Source of the DNA: an uncultured Bacillaceae bacterium | GTDB lineage: Bacteria > Bacillota > Bacilli > Bacillales > Caldibacillaceae | NCBI GenBank assembly: GCA_937934645.1 | Contig: CALGYZ010000054.1 | Span: 1 to 64,000 of the forward strand | DNA length: 64,000 nt | Direction of reading: 5' to 3' | In this document: positions 27,421 to 35,699 of the stretch, one piece after another | Position numbering within the stretch: the stretch's first letter is position 1 | Layout: every line of letters starts with the position of its first letter | Notes under the pieces: generated by a model | The model's database searches: none | The model's input: only the letters and a program-made list of their open reading frames with translations | Told to the model about the DNA's origin: nothing | Made by a program: the position numbers and the translations under genes

Positions 27421-28299
27421 ATGTGCGCTGAACAAAAACCGGTTGTCGGTTTTATCGGCCTGGGGGTCATGGGAAAAAGCATGGCCGGACATATATTGGA
27501 AGCAGGTTATCCCCTGTATGTTTATAATCGGACAAAATCTAAAGCTGATGAACTTCTGCAAAAAGGTGCCGTATGGACTGATTCACCCAAAGCGATCAGC
27601 GAAAAAGCAGAGTACATTTTTACAATTGTTGGTTTTCCCGAAGACGTTGAGGAAATTTATTTGGGAAAAGATGGTTTAATTACGAATGGAAGACCGGATA
27701 CATATATGATCGACATGACTACATCCTCTCCGACCCTGGCGAAAAAGCTTTATGAAAAAGGTAAGGATAAAGGGATTCACGTATTGGATGCCCCTGTTTC
27801 CGGTGGCGACATCGGTGCAAAGGAAGCCCGACTGGTGATCATGGCGGGCGGTGATTATGAAGTATATAAGAAAGTTCTCCCGTTATTTCAAGTGATGGGG
27901 AAAAAAATAGATTATTTTGGTGAAGCAGGAAGCGGCCAACATACAAAAATGGCAAATCAAATCGCGATTGCTTCCGGTATGATCGGTGTATGTGAATCGC
28001 TTGTCTATGCAAAAAAGTCGGGGCTGGATGTTCAAAAAGTTGTCGATTTAATATCGACGGGAGCAGCAGCAAGTTTTTCGCTTTCATCTTACGCGCCGCG
28101 CATTTTAAAAGAAGATTATTCACCTGGATTTTTTATTAAACATTTTATTAAAGATATGACAATTGCTTTAAGTGAAGCGGAAAAAATGGGGATTGACCTG
28201 CCGGGATTGAAACTGACAAAACAAATGTATGAAAAACTGGCGGAAATGGGAGAAGAAAACAGCGGTACCCAGGCGCTATATAAATATTGGGACATTTAA
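27421..28299 (+). CDS. ykwC: YkwC-like 3-hydroxyisobutyrate dehydrogenase family protein
   Basis: The 292-residue protein is a beta-hydroxyacid dehydrogenase. It has the NAD(P) loop GFIGLGVMGKSMA near the N-terminus, the substrate signature DAPVSGGDIGAKEA (about 125), the helix GQHTKMANQ with the catalytic lysine (about 178), and the C-terminal KDMTIALSEAE motif. It oxidises a small beta-hydroxy acid; the substrate of YkwC is not established. The ATG at 27421 follows GGGAGTG. Position before the cheV/ykyB genes matches B. subtilis. Confidence 0.9.
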   Translation: MCAEQKPVVGFIGLGVMGKSMAGHILEAGYPLYVYNRTKSKADELLQKGAVWTDSPKAISEKAEYIFTIVGFPEDVEEIYLGKDGLITNGRPDTYMIDMTTSSPTLAKKLYEKGKDKGIHVLDAPVSGGDIGAKEARLVIMAGGDYEVYKKVLPLFQVMGKKIDYFGEAGSGQHTKMANQIAIASGMIGVCESLVYAKKSGLDVQKVVDLISTGAAASFSLSSYAPRILKEDYSPGFFIKHFIKDMTIALSEAEKMGIDLPGLKLTKQMYEKLAEMGEENSGTQALYKYWDI

Positions 28300-28339
28300 T
28301 ATGAAAAAAGTAAATTAAGATTTTTGGCAGGTGTTAGAG

Positions 28340-28795
28340 ATGGAACAAAAGGAACTCGACAGAGAGTATGTTATGGAAGAAGAGGAAATGATTGTGGAAT
28401 TTTCATTAGGCAAAGAGTCTTTCGGCATACCGGTGAAAAATGTCAATGAAGTTTTAATGCCGACAAAAGTAACGCCAATTCCCCGTAGCCCGGTTTATGT
28501 TGAAGGTATTACGGATATCCGTGGGACTATTTTGCCGGTGGTCAATTTGGCGCGGTTCCTTAATATTCCCTCCGATGACGGAAGTGAAGGAGAGCGCTTT
28601 ATTGTTTCGGAATTTGGTGAAAAACGGTTGATCTTCCATGTGTCCGGAGTGGAACAAATTCTTTCATTTCAAAAAGTTGAGGTGCCTGAAGAGCTGGACC
28701 GGACGAACCCTTATGTAAAAGGAATAGTACGAAAGGAAGACACGACAATCCTTTTATTGGACTTTCAGCAAATGCTTGAAGAGATGTTGCATTAA
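28340..28795 (+). CDS. CheW-like coupling domain, probably CheV without its receiver domain
   Basis: The 151 residues form a single CheW-like domain (MIVEFSLGKESFGIPV, VEGITDIRGTILPVVNL, FIVSEFGEKRLIFHVSGV). The last block resembles CheV rather than CheW of B. subtilis, as I remember them. CheV couples chemoreceptors to CheA and normally carries a C-terminal response-regulator domain, which is absent: the frame ends at 28795 and the terminator and ykyB follow at once. The gene precedes ykyB exactly where cheV lies in B. subtilis. The ATG at 28340 follows GGCAGGTG. A standalone CheW is the alternative. Confidence 0.8.
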   Translation: MEQKELDREYVMEEEEMIVEFSLGKESFGIPVKNVNEVLMPTKVTPIPRSPVYVEGITDIRGTILPVVNLARFLNIPSDDGSEGERFIVSEFGEKRLIFHVSGVEQILSFQKVEVPEELDRTNPYVKGIVRKEDTTILLLDFQQMLEEMLH

Positions 28796-28810
28796 AAAAC
28801 GGAATGTAGA

Positions 28811-28841
28811 AAAGCTGTCCGTAAATTCAGGACAGCTTCTG
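28811..28841. terminator. Terminator between the cheV-like gene and ykyB
   Basis: An eight-bp stem AGCTGTCC/GGACAGCT has a nine-base loop between convergent genes. Confidence 0.75.
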
Positions 28842-28856
28842 TTATTCAGCGGTTAT

Positions 28857-29312
28857 TTATTCTCCCAATCTTTTGAAGACCGGTTTATAATATTGATATT
28901 TTCGTTTTTGCTTACATCTGGTTTGTTTGTGAATTCCTGTATACTTTTGTAATATTTTTTTCGCTTCCCGTAAAGGTAATACCGTTTTGGGATTCCGGTA
29001 GTGATCATCCAATTTGCCTAAATGTGTAAGTGTGCGGATATCTTCTTTTGTCGGGGGAATATGGAAATAATAGTCTCCGCAAGAGATGAGGACATCCAAC
29101 TGTTGTTGGCTGTATTTCGGATTTCTCGAAAAATGAAGTCCGACTTTTTTTGCTTTTCCTTCAGCCAGCATTTTCTTAATGGCTGCATGTTTCAGCCGGT
29201 ATAAATATTTCGAATCCAAAGCTGTTTTAGCATGACGGTTAACGATAAACAGAGCCTGTGACAACTTTTCGGTTGGAAAATCGGTATCGTATTCACTGCC
29301 GGAAGATTTCAT
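28857..29312 (-). CDS. ykyB: YkyB family protein
   Basis: The protein of 151 residues closely resembles B. subtilis YkyB: VNRHAKTALDSKYLY, GLHFSRNPKYSQQQLDVLI, GDYYFHIPPTKEDI and YHKPVFK-like YYKPVFKRLGE at the end. It is soluble and very basic near the C-terminus. The function is unknown. The ATG at 29312 follows AGAGGTG; a GTG three codons upstream overlaps that site. It lies between the cheV-like gene and ykuE, as in B. subtilis. Confidence 0.9.
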   Translation of the reverse strand: MKSSGSEYDTDFPTEKLSQALFIVNRHAKTALDSKYLYRLKHAAIKKMLAEGKAKKVGLHFSRNPKYSQQQLDVLISCGDYYFHIPPTKEDIRTLTHLGKLDDHYRNPKTVLPLREAKKILQKYTGIHKQTRCKQKRKYQYYKPVFKRLGE

Positions 29313-29337
29313 GAAATACACCTCTTTTTAATTTCAA

Positions 29338-30207
29338 TCAATAATTTTTTAATGTGTAGACGGTAATTTCAGGCCGGGATAATAAACGGTACGGAAGTCT
29401 TGTCGTTCCAAGACCGCGGTTTACGTAAAGGATAAAATCCCCGTTTATCGAATATAATCCTTCCACATACTTTTCACCGTAAGGCGGCGTTATTAACGGG
29501 CCGAATAAAGGAAGTTTGATTTGTCCTCCGTGGGTATGTCCGCTTATTTGAAAATGGACCGGTAATGAAGCGGCTTCATCTGCCAGATCGGGAGCATGGG
29601 AGACGAGAATCGTAAATCTTTCGTCCCGGGCATCTTTTAAAGTCTTTGCCAAATCCGGATTACCCAGCATAGCATCATCCACACCGGCAAGTAAGATTTC
29701 GTCATCGTTTCCATTTTTTATCGGAACCGCTTCATTTCTTAATACACGAAATCCTGCGGATTCCATAATATGTCTGTATTTTTCAGTTCCCCAACCGCCG
29801 TGGTCGTGATTTCCGTATACAGCATATTTTCCGTAAGGCGCCTCTAAACTCGCAAGAATCAGAATGATTTCTTCATACTCAAAAAAGGTGAGAAGATTAT
29901 CCACTAAATCTCCGGAAAAAATAATCATATCTGGATTTTCCTGGGAAATTTTATTGACAACTCTCTCCAAATCTTTAAAATCCATTTGGAATCCGATATG
30001 TGTATCACTGAATTGAACAATTTTAAAGTTCCGGAAAGATTGCGGAATAAGCGGATGCTGTATATCAATCCGGTTTGTTCCGATCCAGCTTGGTTCAATC
30101 CGGTTCATGTACAAATGGCCAGTGATGACGAAAATGAGAAATAAGAATAAAATTGCGGTAAATCTTTTAAGGAATTTCTTTCTTGTTTTTTTCTTTTTCA
30201 TATACAT
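29338..30207 (-). CDS. ykuE: YkuE-like metallophosphoesterase, membrane-anchored
   Basis: This calcineurin-like phosphoesterase has all five metal-binding blocks: FSDTHIG, GDLVDN, GNHDHGG, VSHAPD and GHTHGGQ over residues 60-235. B. subtilis YkuE is a Tat substrate with a twin-arginine signal. Here the N-terminus reads KKTRKKFLKRFTA followed by one hydrophobic segment, so the RR pair is replaced by RK and Sec export or a simple membrane anchor is more likely. Start at 30207 or two codons later; the ribosome-binding site is weak. The natural substrate is not established. Confidence 0.88.
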   Translation of the reverse strand: MYMKKKKTRKKFLKRFTAILFLFLIFVITGHLYMNRIEPSWIGTNRIDIQHPLIPQSFRNFKIVQFSDTHIGFQMDFKDLERVVNKISQENPDMIIFSGDLVDNLLTFFEYEEIILILASLEAPYGKYAVYGNHDHGGWGTEKYRHIMESAGFRVLRNEAVPIKNGNDDEILLAGVDDAMLGNPDLAKTLKDARDERFTILVSHAPDLADEAASLPVHFQISGHTHGGQIKLPLFGPLITPPYGEKYVEGLYSINGDFILYVNRGLGTTRLPYRLLSRPEITVYTLKNY

Positions 30208-30349
30208 TTACAGCAAACCCAACTCTACTATTTATTTTATATATTAACAAAATTTAAGAAATGTTGCATCAGCAATTACCGGTTATTTCGTTGTATAGTA
30301 ACCAAACAACTGTGGAAATGTAAGAAAAGGAAGTCCACACTTTTTCAGG

Positions 30350-30589
30350 TTATGATTGTTCTGATAATTCCTTTTCAATCTTCCCCGGATTAAATCCGGT
30401 TATGACTTTATTACCGATAATTACAGTCGGAGTCGAAAAGGATTTGTATTTTTTTATCAATTCATTACGTGCACCGGGATCTGTCTTTATATTTTTTTCA
30501 ATAAAGGGGATTCCTTTATCGTTAAGAAACATCTTGGTAACTTCACAAGGTGGACAGTCCGGTTGCGTATATATAACGATTTGTTTCAA
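30350..30589 (-). CDS. Glutaredoxin-like thiol-disulfide protein (CPPC)
   Basis: The 79-residue thioredoxin-fold protein has the active site QPDCPPCEVTKMFL near the N-terminus and the cis-proline motif STPTVIIG followed by GFNPGKIEKEL, as in NrdH/glutaredoxin family members. It is likely a small cytoplasmic dithiol reductant; its partner is unknown. The TTG at 30589 lies eight bases after AAAGGAG. It is divergent from ykuJ. Confidence 0.85.
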   Translation of the reverse strand: MKQIVIYTQPDCPPCEVTKMFLNDKGIPFIEKNIKTDPGARNELIKKYKSFSTPTVIIGNKVITGFNPGKIEKELSEQS

Positions 30590-30687
30590 CTTGTTCACTC
30601 CTTTCAATAAAGTAATTGTATCAGAAAAAAAGATGGAAGGCGAAAATGAAACAAATTAATCCAGTTTTCACTCGGGAGGAAAGAAAT

Positions 30688-30918
30688 ATGTCAATGCTGG
30701 AAGGAATATTATCACGGTTAAATCAAATGAAGAACGGTAATGAAGATTCGGAAAGATACTTTGAGCTAAACGGAAAACGGATTTGCAAGGTCAATTATTA
30801 TGCAAAGACGGACATGTTCGAAGTAAGCATTTATAAAAAGGACGGAAAAACAGATGTATATTCGTTCGATAATATTGATATGGCGGCCATTGAAATTTTT
30901 GATTTGTTACAAACATAA
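30688..30918 (+). CDS. ykuJ: YkuJ-like protein (DUF1797)
   Basis: This 76-residue protein matches the YkuJ family: an N-terminal helix MSMLEGILSRLNQM, then a small beta domain with RYFELNGKRICKVNY and the invariant YSFDNIDMAAIEIFDLLQ. The ATG at 30688 follows GGGAGGAAAG. The function is unknown. In B. subtilis ykuJ lies close to ykuL, as here. Confidence 0.9.
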   Translation: MSMLEGILSRLNQMKNGNEDSERYFELNGKRICKVNYYAKTDMFEVSIYKKDGKTDVYSFDNIDMAAIEIFDLLQT

Positions 30919-31056
30919 ATTTTCCGGATCTTCTTTTTAATTTTTGTAAAAAAATGTAGAAAACTTTTTGCATGGAATCTCCCCGTCTCATAAGAAATAT
31001 TCGCTTATCTATGTTAAAATATCATTGTTCAGAATAAAAATTGGGGAGAATTGCAA

Positions 31057-31521
31057 ATGATCGATGTACGTATAAGCGGCTTCTTAGACAAGTCGGTCGG
31101 GGATTATATCATACCCTCGGACCGCGTGGCTCATGTACAAGTTGGGAACAGTCTTGAGCATGCGTTGCTGGTCCTGACCCAAACCGGATACACAGCTATT
31201 CCGGTTTTGGACTCGGAATACAAATTGCACGGTCTCATATCGACACCGTTGATTTTAGATGCAATTACAGGGCTGAAACGATTCGAATTTGAAAAGCTTG
31301 ACAAGCTCGCCGTAGAAGAAATCATGAACAAAAAAATCCCTACTTTAACATTGGATGATACCCTTGAAAAGGGCTTGAAATTATTAATTAATCATCCGTT
31401 TGTTTGTACGGTAAATAATGAAGGTTATTTTGAAGGCATATTAACACGACGTGTAATTTTAAAACAGTTAACCGCTTACATTCATTTGTTGCAAATAAAA
31501 GGATTGGACAGCCTCCCGTAA
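31057..31521 (+). CDS. darB: CBS-domain c-di-AMP receptor DarB (YkuL)
   Basis: DarB is a stand-alone pair of CBS domains that binds c-di-AMP. In its free form it activates Rel (ppGpp synthesis) and pyruvate carboxylase in B. subtilis. The 154 residues match YkuL closely, including VAHVQVGNSLEHALLVLT and TGYTAIPVLD; CBS1 spans about 15-75 and CBS2 about 85-150. The ATG at 31057 follows TTGGGGAGA. Its known target PycA is encoded 19 kb away in this window, and the c-di-AMP-sensitive KtrC is 1 kb downstream. Confidence 0.92.
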   Translation: MIDVRISGFLDKSVGDYIIPSDRVAHVQVGNSLEHALLVLTQTGYTAIPVLDSEYKLHGLISTPLILDAITGLKRFEFEKLDKLAVEEIMNKKIPTLTLDDTLEKGLKLLINHPFVCTVNNEGYFEGILTRRVILKQLTAYIHLLQIKGLDSLP

Positions 31522-31538
31522 TTCCGGAGGTTTTTTTA
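31511..31538 (+). terminator. Terminator of darB
   Basis: A short CCTCC/GGAGG stem with an eight-base loop is followed by seven T residues. It overlaps the darB stop codon. Confidence 0.7.
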
Positions 31539-31663
31539 TGCGTGAAGTTATGGAAGCTTTGTGTTTCGCTATAAGGAAAAGCGTCCGGGAATCTTGTGTA
31601 AAAAATGACCGGATTAAGATGTTATAATTTTGAATGAAGAAAAAAGTTACAGGTGGCAGTAAA

Positions 31664-32551
31664 ATGAATCTTTCAGAGTTTGAACTGTTATCAGTTTTAG
31701 CGAAAGAAATGAATATGCGGAAAGCCGCAGAAAAACTGTTTGTTACACAACCTGCATTATCGCAGAGGTTGCAATCCATCGAAAAAGACTGGGGCACCCC
31801 GTTGTTTATCCGTTCCCACAAAGGCCTGACTTTAACACCGGCAGGAGAAAAAGTTATTGAACTTGCCAATGAAGTATTAGAGAAAGAAGAAAAGGTGCGG
31901 GAAGAGATTCAATCCCTGCAATCCGAAGTGCACGGGACGTTAAAAATTGCCTGTGCATCGATTGTCGGCCAAAATTGGCTGCCGAAAGTTCTGAAGTTAT
32001 ACGTGGAAAAATATCCGCATGCCAAAATTTCCCTGATCACCGGTTGGAGCAGTGAAATTTTGAAAGCCGTATATGATGATCAGGTGCATATCGGTATAAT
32101 CCGTGGCACTCCTGATTGGAAAGGGGTTAAAAAACATTTATTTAAAGACAATTTGTATTTGGTTGACCGGGAAATTGAACGGGTAGAAGACGTGGTCAAA
32201 ACAGACAGGCCGTTTATCCAGTTCAAAAGTGATTCGAATTATTATCAGGAAATTCAAGAATGGTGGCACCGGCGTTTTAAAACAAATGCAAAAAGAGTAA
32301 TCGTCGTTGACCAGATTGAAACATGCAAGCAGATGGCTTTAAACGGCATCGGCTATGCGATTTTACCGGAAATTACATTGGACGGAATCAATGATGAATT
32401 GCACAAAATCCCTTTATTAAATGAAAATAATGAACAGATCGGCCGGGATACATGGCTGTTAGGATACAGTACGGCTTTTGAATTAAGACAAGTAACAGCC
32501 TTTGTTGAAGTGGTTAAGGAATTTTTACGGGAAGAGCAGAGGGAGGAGTGA
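31664..32551 (+). CDS. ccpC: LysR-type regulator CcpC
   Basis: CcpC represses the TCA genes citZ and citB and responds to citrate. The 295-residue protein has a LysR HTH at residues 1-60 (NMRKAAEKLFVTQPALSQRLQ) and a two-lobe effector domain from about 90. The ATG at 31664 follows ACAGGTGG. The place between ykuL and ktrC agrees with B. subtilis ykuM/ccpC. Assignment to CcpC rather than another LysR protein rests on this synteny and general likeness. Confidence 0.88.
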   Translation: MNLSEFELLSVLAKEMNMRKAAEKLFVTQPALSQRLQSIEKDWGTPLFIRSHKGLTLTPAGEKVIELANEVLEKEEKVREEIQSLQSEVHGTLKIACASIVGQNWLPKVLKLYVEKYPHAKISLITGWSSEILKAVYDDQVHIGIIRGTPDWKGVKKHLFKDNLYLVDREIERVEDVVKTDRPFIQFKSDSNYYQEIQEWWHRRFKTNAKRVIVVDQIETCKQMALNGIGYAILPEITLDGINDELHKIPLLNENNEQIGRDTWLLGYSTAFELRQVTAFVEVVKEFLREEQREE

Positions 32552-32605
32552 ACGGGCCTTCCCAGTAATAACTTATGAACGTAATAATGCTTGGAGGAAT
32601 TGCAG

Positions 32606-33271
32606 GTGAAAAAAGAATTTGCCGTAATCGGACTCGGACGTTTTGGCGGCAGCATTTGTCGGGAATTGTCCAAGCTTGGCATGAGTGTATTGGCCATTGA
32701 TAAAAATGAAGATATTATAAATGAGTATTCTGATATCGTTACCCACGCCGTTGTCGGGGATTCGACGGATGAAAAAATGTTAAAAAGTGTGGGAATCAGA
32801 AATTTTGACCATGTAATTGTGGCAATCGGCAATGATATTCAAGCAAGTATTCTCACAACACTGATCATTAAAGAAATGGGCGTTAAAGAAGTTACGGCAA
32901 AAGCCCTGAATGATTACCATGAAAAAGTTTTATGGAAAATCGGTGCTGATCATGTGATCCATCCGGAGAGGGATATGGGAAAACGGATTGCCCATCACCT
33001 TGTATCCCCGAATGTACTTGATTATTTGGAACTGTCCGATGAACACAGCATTGTTGAAATATCCGTCAATAAATCAATCGCTGGTTACACAATCGGTGGG
33101 CTTGACATCAGGGCCAAATATGGCATCAATATTTTGGCAATTAAAAGGGACAAGGAAATCATCATTTCCCCGAATGCGGATGAGGTGCTCCATTACGGGG
33201 ATATATTGATTGCCATCGGTGCCGACAAACATATTAACCGTTTTGAAACAAAAATATTGAACAATGATTAA
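32606..33271 (+). CDS. ktrC: Ktr potassium transporter regulatory subunit KtrC
   Basis: This 221-residue cytoplasmic RCK protein forms the ring that gates a KtrB/KtrD channel. It has a Rossmann RCK_N domain with GLGRFGGS (residues 8-15) and the acidic ribose-binding residue in AIDKNE, then an RCK_C domain from about 135, the site that binds c-di-AMP in relatives. The GTG at 32606 follows GGAGGAATTG and gives exactly the length of B. subtilis KtrC. The probable channel partner is at 11.0 kb. Confidence 0.93.
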   Translation: MKKEFAVIGLGRFGGSICRELSKLGMSVLAIDKNEDIINEYSDIVTHAVVGDSTDEKMLKSVGIRNFDHVIVAIGNDIQASILTTLIIKEMGVKEVTAKALNDYHEKVLWKIGADHVIHPERDMGKRIAHHLVSPNVLDYLELSDEHSIVEISVNKSIAGYTIGGLDIRAKYGINILAIKRDKEIIISPNADEVLHYGDILIAIGADKHINRFETKILNND

Positions 33272-33319
33272 AGCTGCTCAGGCATGCCCATTTTTACGGA
33301 CAACCGGAGCAGCTTTTTT
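33270..33319. terminator. Terminator between ktrC and rnjA
   Basis: A nine-bp stem AAGCTGCTC/GAGCAGCTT encloses a 27-base loop and ends in T residues on the plus strand. Confidence 0.8.
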
Positions 33320-33330
33320 GTTGTGATTAT

Positions 33331-34995
33331 TCAAATCTCCATGATTATTGGCAGGATCATCGGCTTTCTTTTTGTTTTTTCATACAAATACGGTGCTAAA
33401 ATATCAGTTATTTCAGTTTTAATTTCCGACCATTGGGTTGTTTTTCTTTTCATGATCTTTTCCAGGTGTCTGGCAATGATTGACTGGGCTTCTTTAATGA
33501 GTTCGCTTGACTCCCGCATATAAACGAATCCTCTTGATATAATATCCGGTCCGGCCGCAACTTTGAAGTTTTTCATGTCAATGCTGACGACAACAATGAC
33601 TAGTCCTTCTTCTGATAAAATTTTCCGGTCACGTAAGACGATATTTCCGATATCCCCGACTCCGCTTCCGTCAATATAGATGGAACCGGATGGAACTTTT
33701 CCGGTAATTTGTGCACTGTTTCGCGATAATGCCAGCACCTCTCCGTTATCCATGACAAAACAATTTTCTTCTGGAACACCGCATTCAACAGCAGTTTTCG
33801 CATGAATGCTTTGCATCCGGTATTCCCCGTGGATTGGTACGAAAAATTTTGGTTTCATCAACCGGATCATCAGTTTTTGCTCTTCCTGGCCGCCGTGACC
33901 GGACGTATGAATATCATTTAATGCACCGGTAATGACTTCGGCACCGGCACGGTAAAGTAAATTAATCGTCCGGTTAATGCTGGCGGTATTGCCCGGAATC
34001 GGTGAAGAGGAAAATACAACAGTATCCCCTTCAATAATCTGAATTTGCCGGTGTGTACCGTTGGCGATCCTTGACAATGCCGCCATCGGTTCACCTTGTG
34101 TTCCCGTACATAAAATAACGATCCGGTTCGCCGGAAGTTTGTTTAATTGGCCCGGGTCGATAATTGTATCTTTCGGACATTTTATATATCCCAGTGATTG
34201 TCCGATTTCCATAGCAGCTTCCATGCTGCGGCCGAAGACAGCTATTTTCCTTCCTGTCTTTACCGCCGCATCGGTGACTTGCTGCAGCCGGTGAATGTTT
34301 GACGCAAAGGTGGCAAAGATGATTCTGCCGTCTACTTTTCTGAAAATGTCGTTAATACTCTCACCGACTTTTCTTTCTGACAGGGTGAACTCCGGATTTT
34401 CACTGTTTGTACTGTCCGATAATAAGCAGAGTACACCTTCTTTGCCGATCTCGGCCATTTTTGTCAGATTGGCCGGTTTCCCGACCGGTGTAAAATCAAA
34501 TTTAAAATCGCCGGTATGAACGATATTACCTGTCGGTGTTTTTACCACAATACCGTAAGAGTCAGGAATACTGTGGGTTGTCCGGAAAAATGATACAGAA
34601 GTTTTCCGGAACTTGATAATATCGTCTTCGTTAATTTCAATAAGTTTAGCCGTGCGTAGTAAACCGTGTTCTTCCAACTTGTTGCGGATTAACTCAATGG
34701 CCAGTTTTCCGCCGTATACAGGCAGATTGACCTGTTTTAAAAGATAAGGAATTCCTCCGATATGGTCTTCGTGACCGTGGGTTACAAAGATTCCTTTAAC
34801 TTTTTCACGGTTTTTTACTAAATAAGTGTAATCGGGAATGACATAATCAATTCCCAACAGTTCATCTTCCGGAAACTTAATACCGGCATCAATAACAATG
34901 ATTTCATCCTGGTATTGGACAACATACGTGTTTTTGCCGATTTCCCCTAACCCCCCAAGGGCGAAAACAGCAGTCTGGTCTTTTTTAATTTTCAT
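33331..34995 (-). CDS. rnjA: Ribonuclease J1
   Basis: RNase J1 is the main 5'-3' exoribonuclease, also endonucleolytic, in mRNA decay and rRNA maturation of Bacilli. The 554 residues show the beta-lactamase motif VTHGHEDHIGG (about 72-82), GDFKFD, and further beta-CASP motifs such as CTGTQGEPMAAL and HTSGHGGQEE, then the C-terminal domain. The ATG at 34995 follows a GGAG site. It is 12 bases after rpoY in a two-gene operon, as in B. subtilis. Confidence 0.97.
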   Translation of the reverse strand: MKIKKDQTAVFALGGLGEIGKNTYVVQYQDEIIVIDAGIKFPEDELLGIDYVIPDYTYLVKNREKVKGIFVTHGHEDHIGGIPYLLKQVNLPVYGGKLAIELIRNKLEEHGLLRTAKLIEINEDDIIKFRKTSVSFFRTTHSIPDSYGIVVKTPTGNIVHTGDFKFDFTPVGKPANLTKMAEIGKEGVLCLLSDSTNSENPEFTLSERKVGESINDIFRKVDGRIIFATFASNIHRLQQVTDAAVKTGRKIAVFGRSMEAAMEIGQSLGYIKCPKDTIIDPGQLNKLPANRIVILCTGTQGEPMAALSRIANGTHRQIQIIEGDTVVFSSSPIPGNTASINRTINLLYRAGAEVITGALNDIHTSGHGGQEEQKLMIRLMKPKFFVPIHGEYRMQSIHAKTAVECGVPEENCFVMDNGEVLALSRNSAQITGKVPSGSIYIDGSGVGDIGNIVLRDRKILSEEGLVIVVVSIDMKNFKVAAGPDIISRGFVYMRESSELIKEAQSIIARHLEKIMKRKTTQWSEIKTEITDILAPYLYEKTKRKPMILPIIMEI

Positions 34996-35007
34996 GCTAA
35001 ATCTCCA

Positions 35008-35217
35008 TTAAATCTCCATTATTTTAAAGTTTTCACTTTGTTTTTCATATTCAAGATATTTTCCTTTTAATTCCTGAATATGTTCAATTAGATAGGGGGT
35101 TTTTTCGAACTTTTTATAAATTTCAGTGGTGGAATCAGCTTCTACGTACAATGCTTTTGTCCGTTCTCTTACAGGAACCTCGTTTTTGTTTTCCTGAACA
35201 TAAACTTTGTAAATCAT
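35008..35217 (-). CDS. rpoY: RNA polymerase epsilon subunit RpoY
   Basis: This 69-residue subunit binds RNA polymerase near the secondary channel in Firmicutes. It reads MIYKVYVQENKNEVPVRERT at the start and ends in the ILEHIQELKGKYLEYEK-type helix of YkzG. The ATG at 35217 follows AAGGAGAGA; a longer frame to 35247 is not needed. It is the first gene of the rpoY-rnjA operon. A TATAAT (35267-35262, minus strand) with a poor -35 lies 45 bases upstream. Confidence 0.95.
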   Translation of the reverse strand: MIYKVYVQENKNEVPVRERTKALYVEADSTTEIYKKFEKTPYLIEHIQELKGKYLEYEKQSENFKIMEI

Positions 35218-35417
35218 TTTCAAACACTCTCTCCTTACCGAAATCAAAATAACTTCTTTATATTATAACGGAATGAACAGTGAAATGCACGTTTTGATGA
35301 AACGATTACTGTTAATTGCAGAAAAGGAATAGTACTGGTGTAAAATGTAGCAAGGGGAAGGTGGTCGTATTTGTGGAACATGGTCACGGTCCAGTATATT
35401 GAGAAAACTGAAAAAAG

Positions 35418-35442
35418 GGGCAAGTCTGAACAGACAAGCCCG
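35418..35442 (-). terminator. Terminator after the 23-residue peptide frame
   Basis: On the minus strand GGGC-TTGTCTG and CAGACTTGCCC form an imperfect hairpin followed by six T residues. It starts two bases after the stop codon of the small frame. Confidence 0.65.
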
Positions 35443-35443
35443 G

Positions 35444-35515
35444 CTATGCGATCATCTTTTTTCGGAGCAGTTCTTTCCAACGGTTGATTAGCTTTTTTTT
35501 CAGCCTTTTTAACAT
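35444..35515 (-). CDS. Putative 23-residue basic amphipathic peptide
   Basis: An ATG at 35515 lies seven bases after a strong GGGAGGAG site and opens a 23-codon frame. The product is about half lysine and arginine, with leucine, isoleucine and tryptophan spaced for one amphipathic helix (it starts MLKRLKKKLINRW and ends LLRKKMIA). A terminator hairpin follows at once. It lies between def and rpoY, where B. subtilis carries other genes. I recognise no family. Such peptides can be membrane- or nucleic-acid-binding, or RNA-encoded regulators, but none of this is shown. Confidence 0.5.
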   Translation of the reverse strand: MLKRLKKKLINRWKELLRKKMIA

Positions 35516-35699
35516 GTTGTCACTCCTCCCGTATGCATATATTTGTTGTATTGTCGTTTTTTGTTTGTTTTCAGTCCATTTTATCTGGTTATAGTATATG
35601 TTAAATTTTTATGAAATTTCATGGTTGAAATTGGAATGTCATTTGGAATTGGAACGGAAAGAGTGACGGAAAGAACTGTTTAGATTTCAGCGTGACATT

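Noticed and set aside
35244..35480. A 78-codon minus-strand frame before rpoY
   Set aside because: It has no ribosome-binding site and runs through the terminator of the small peptide frame; the product looks random.
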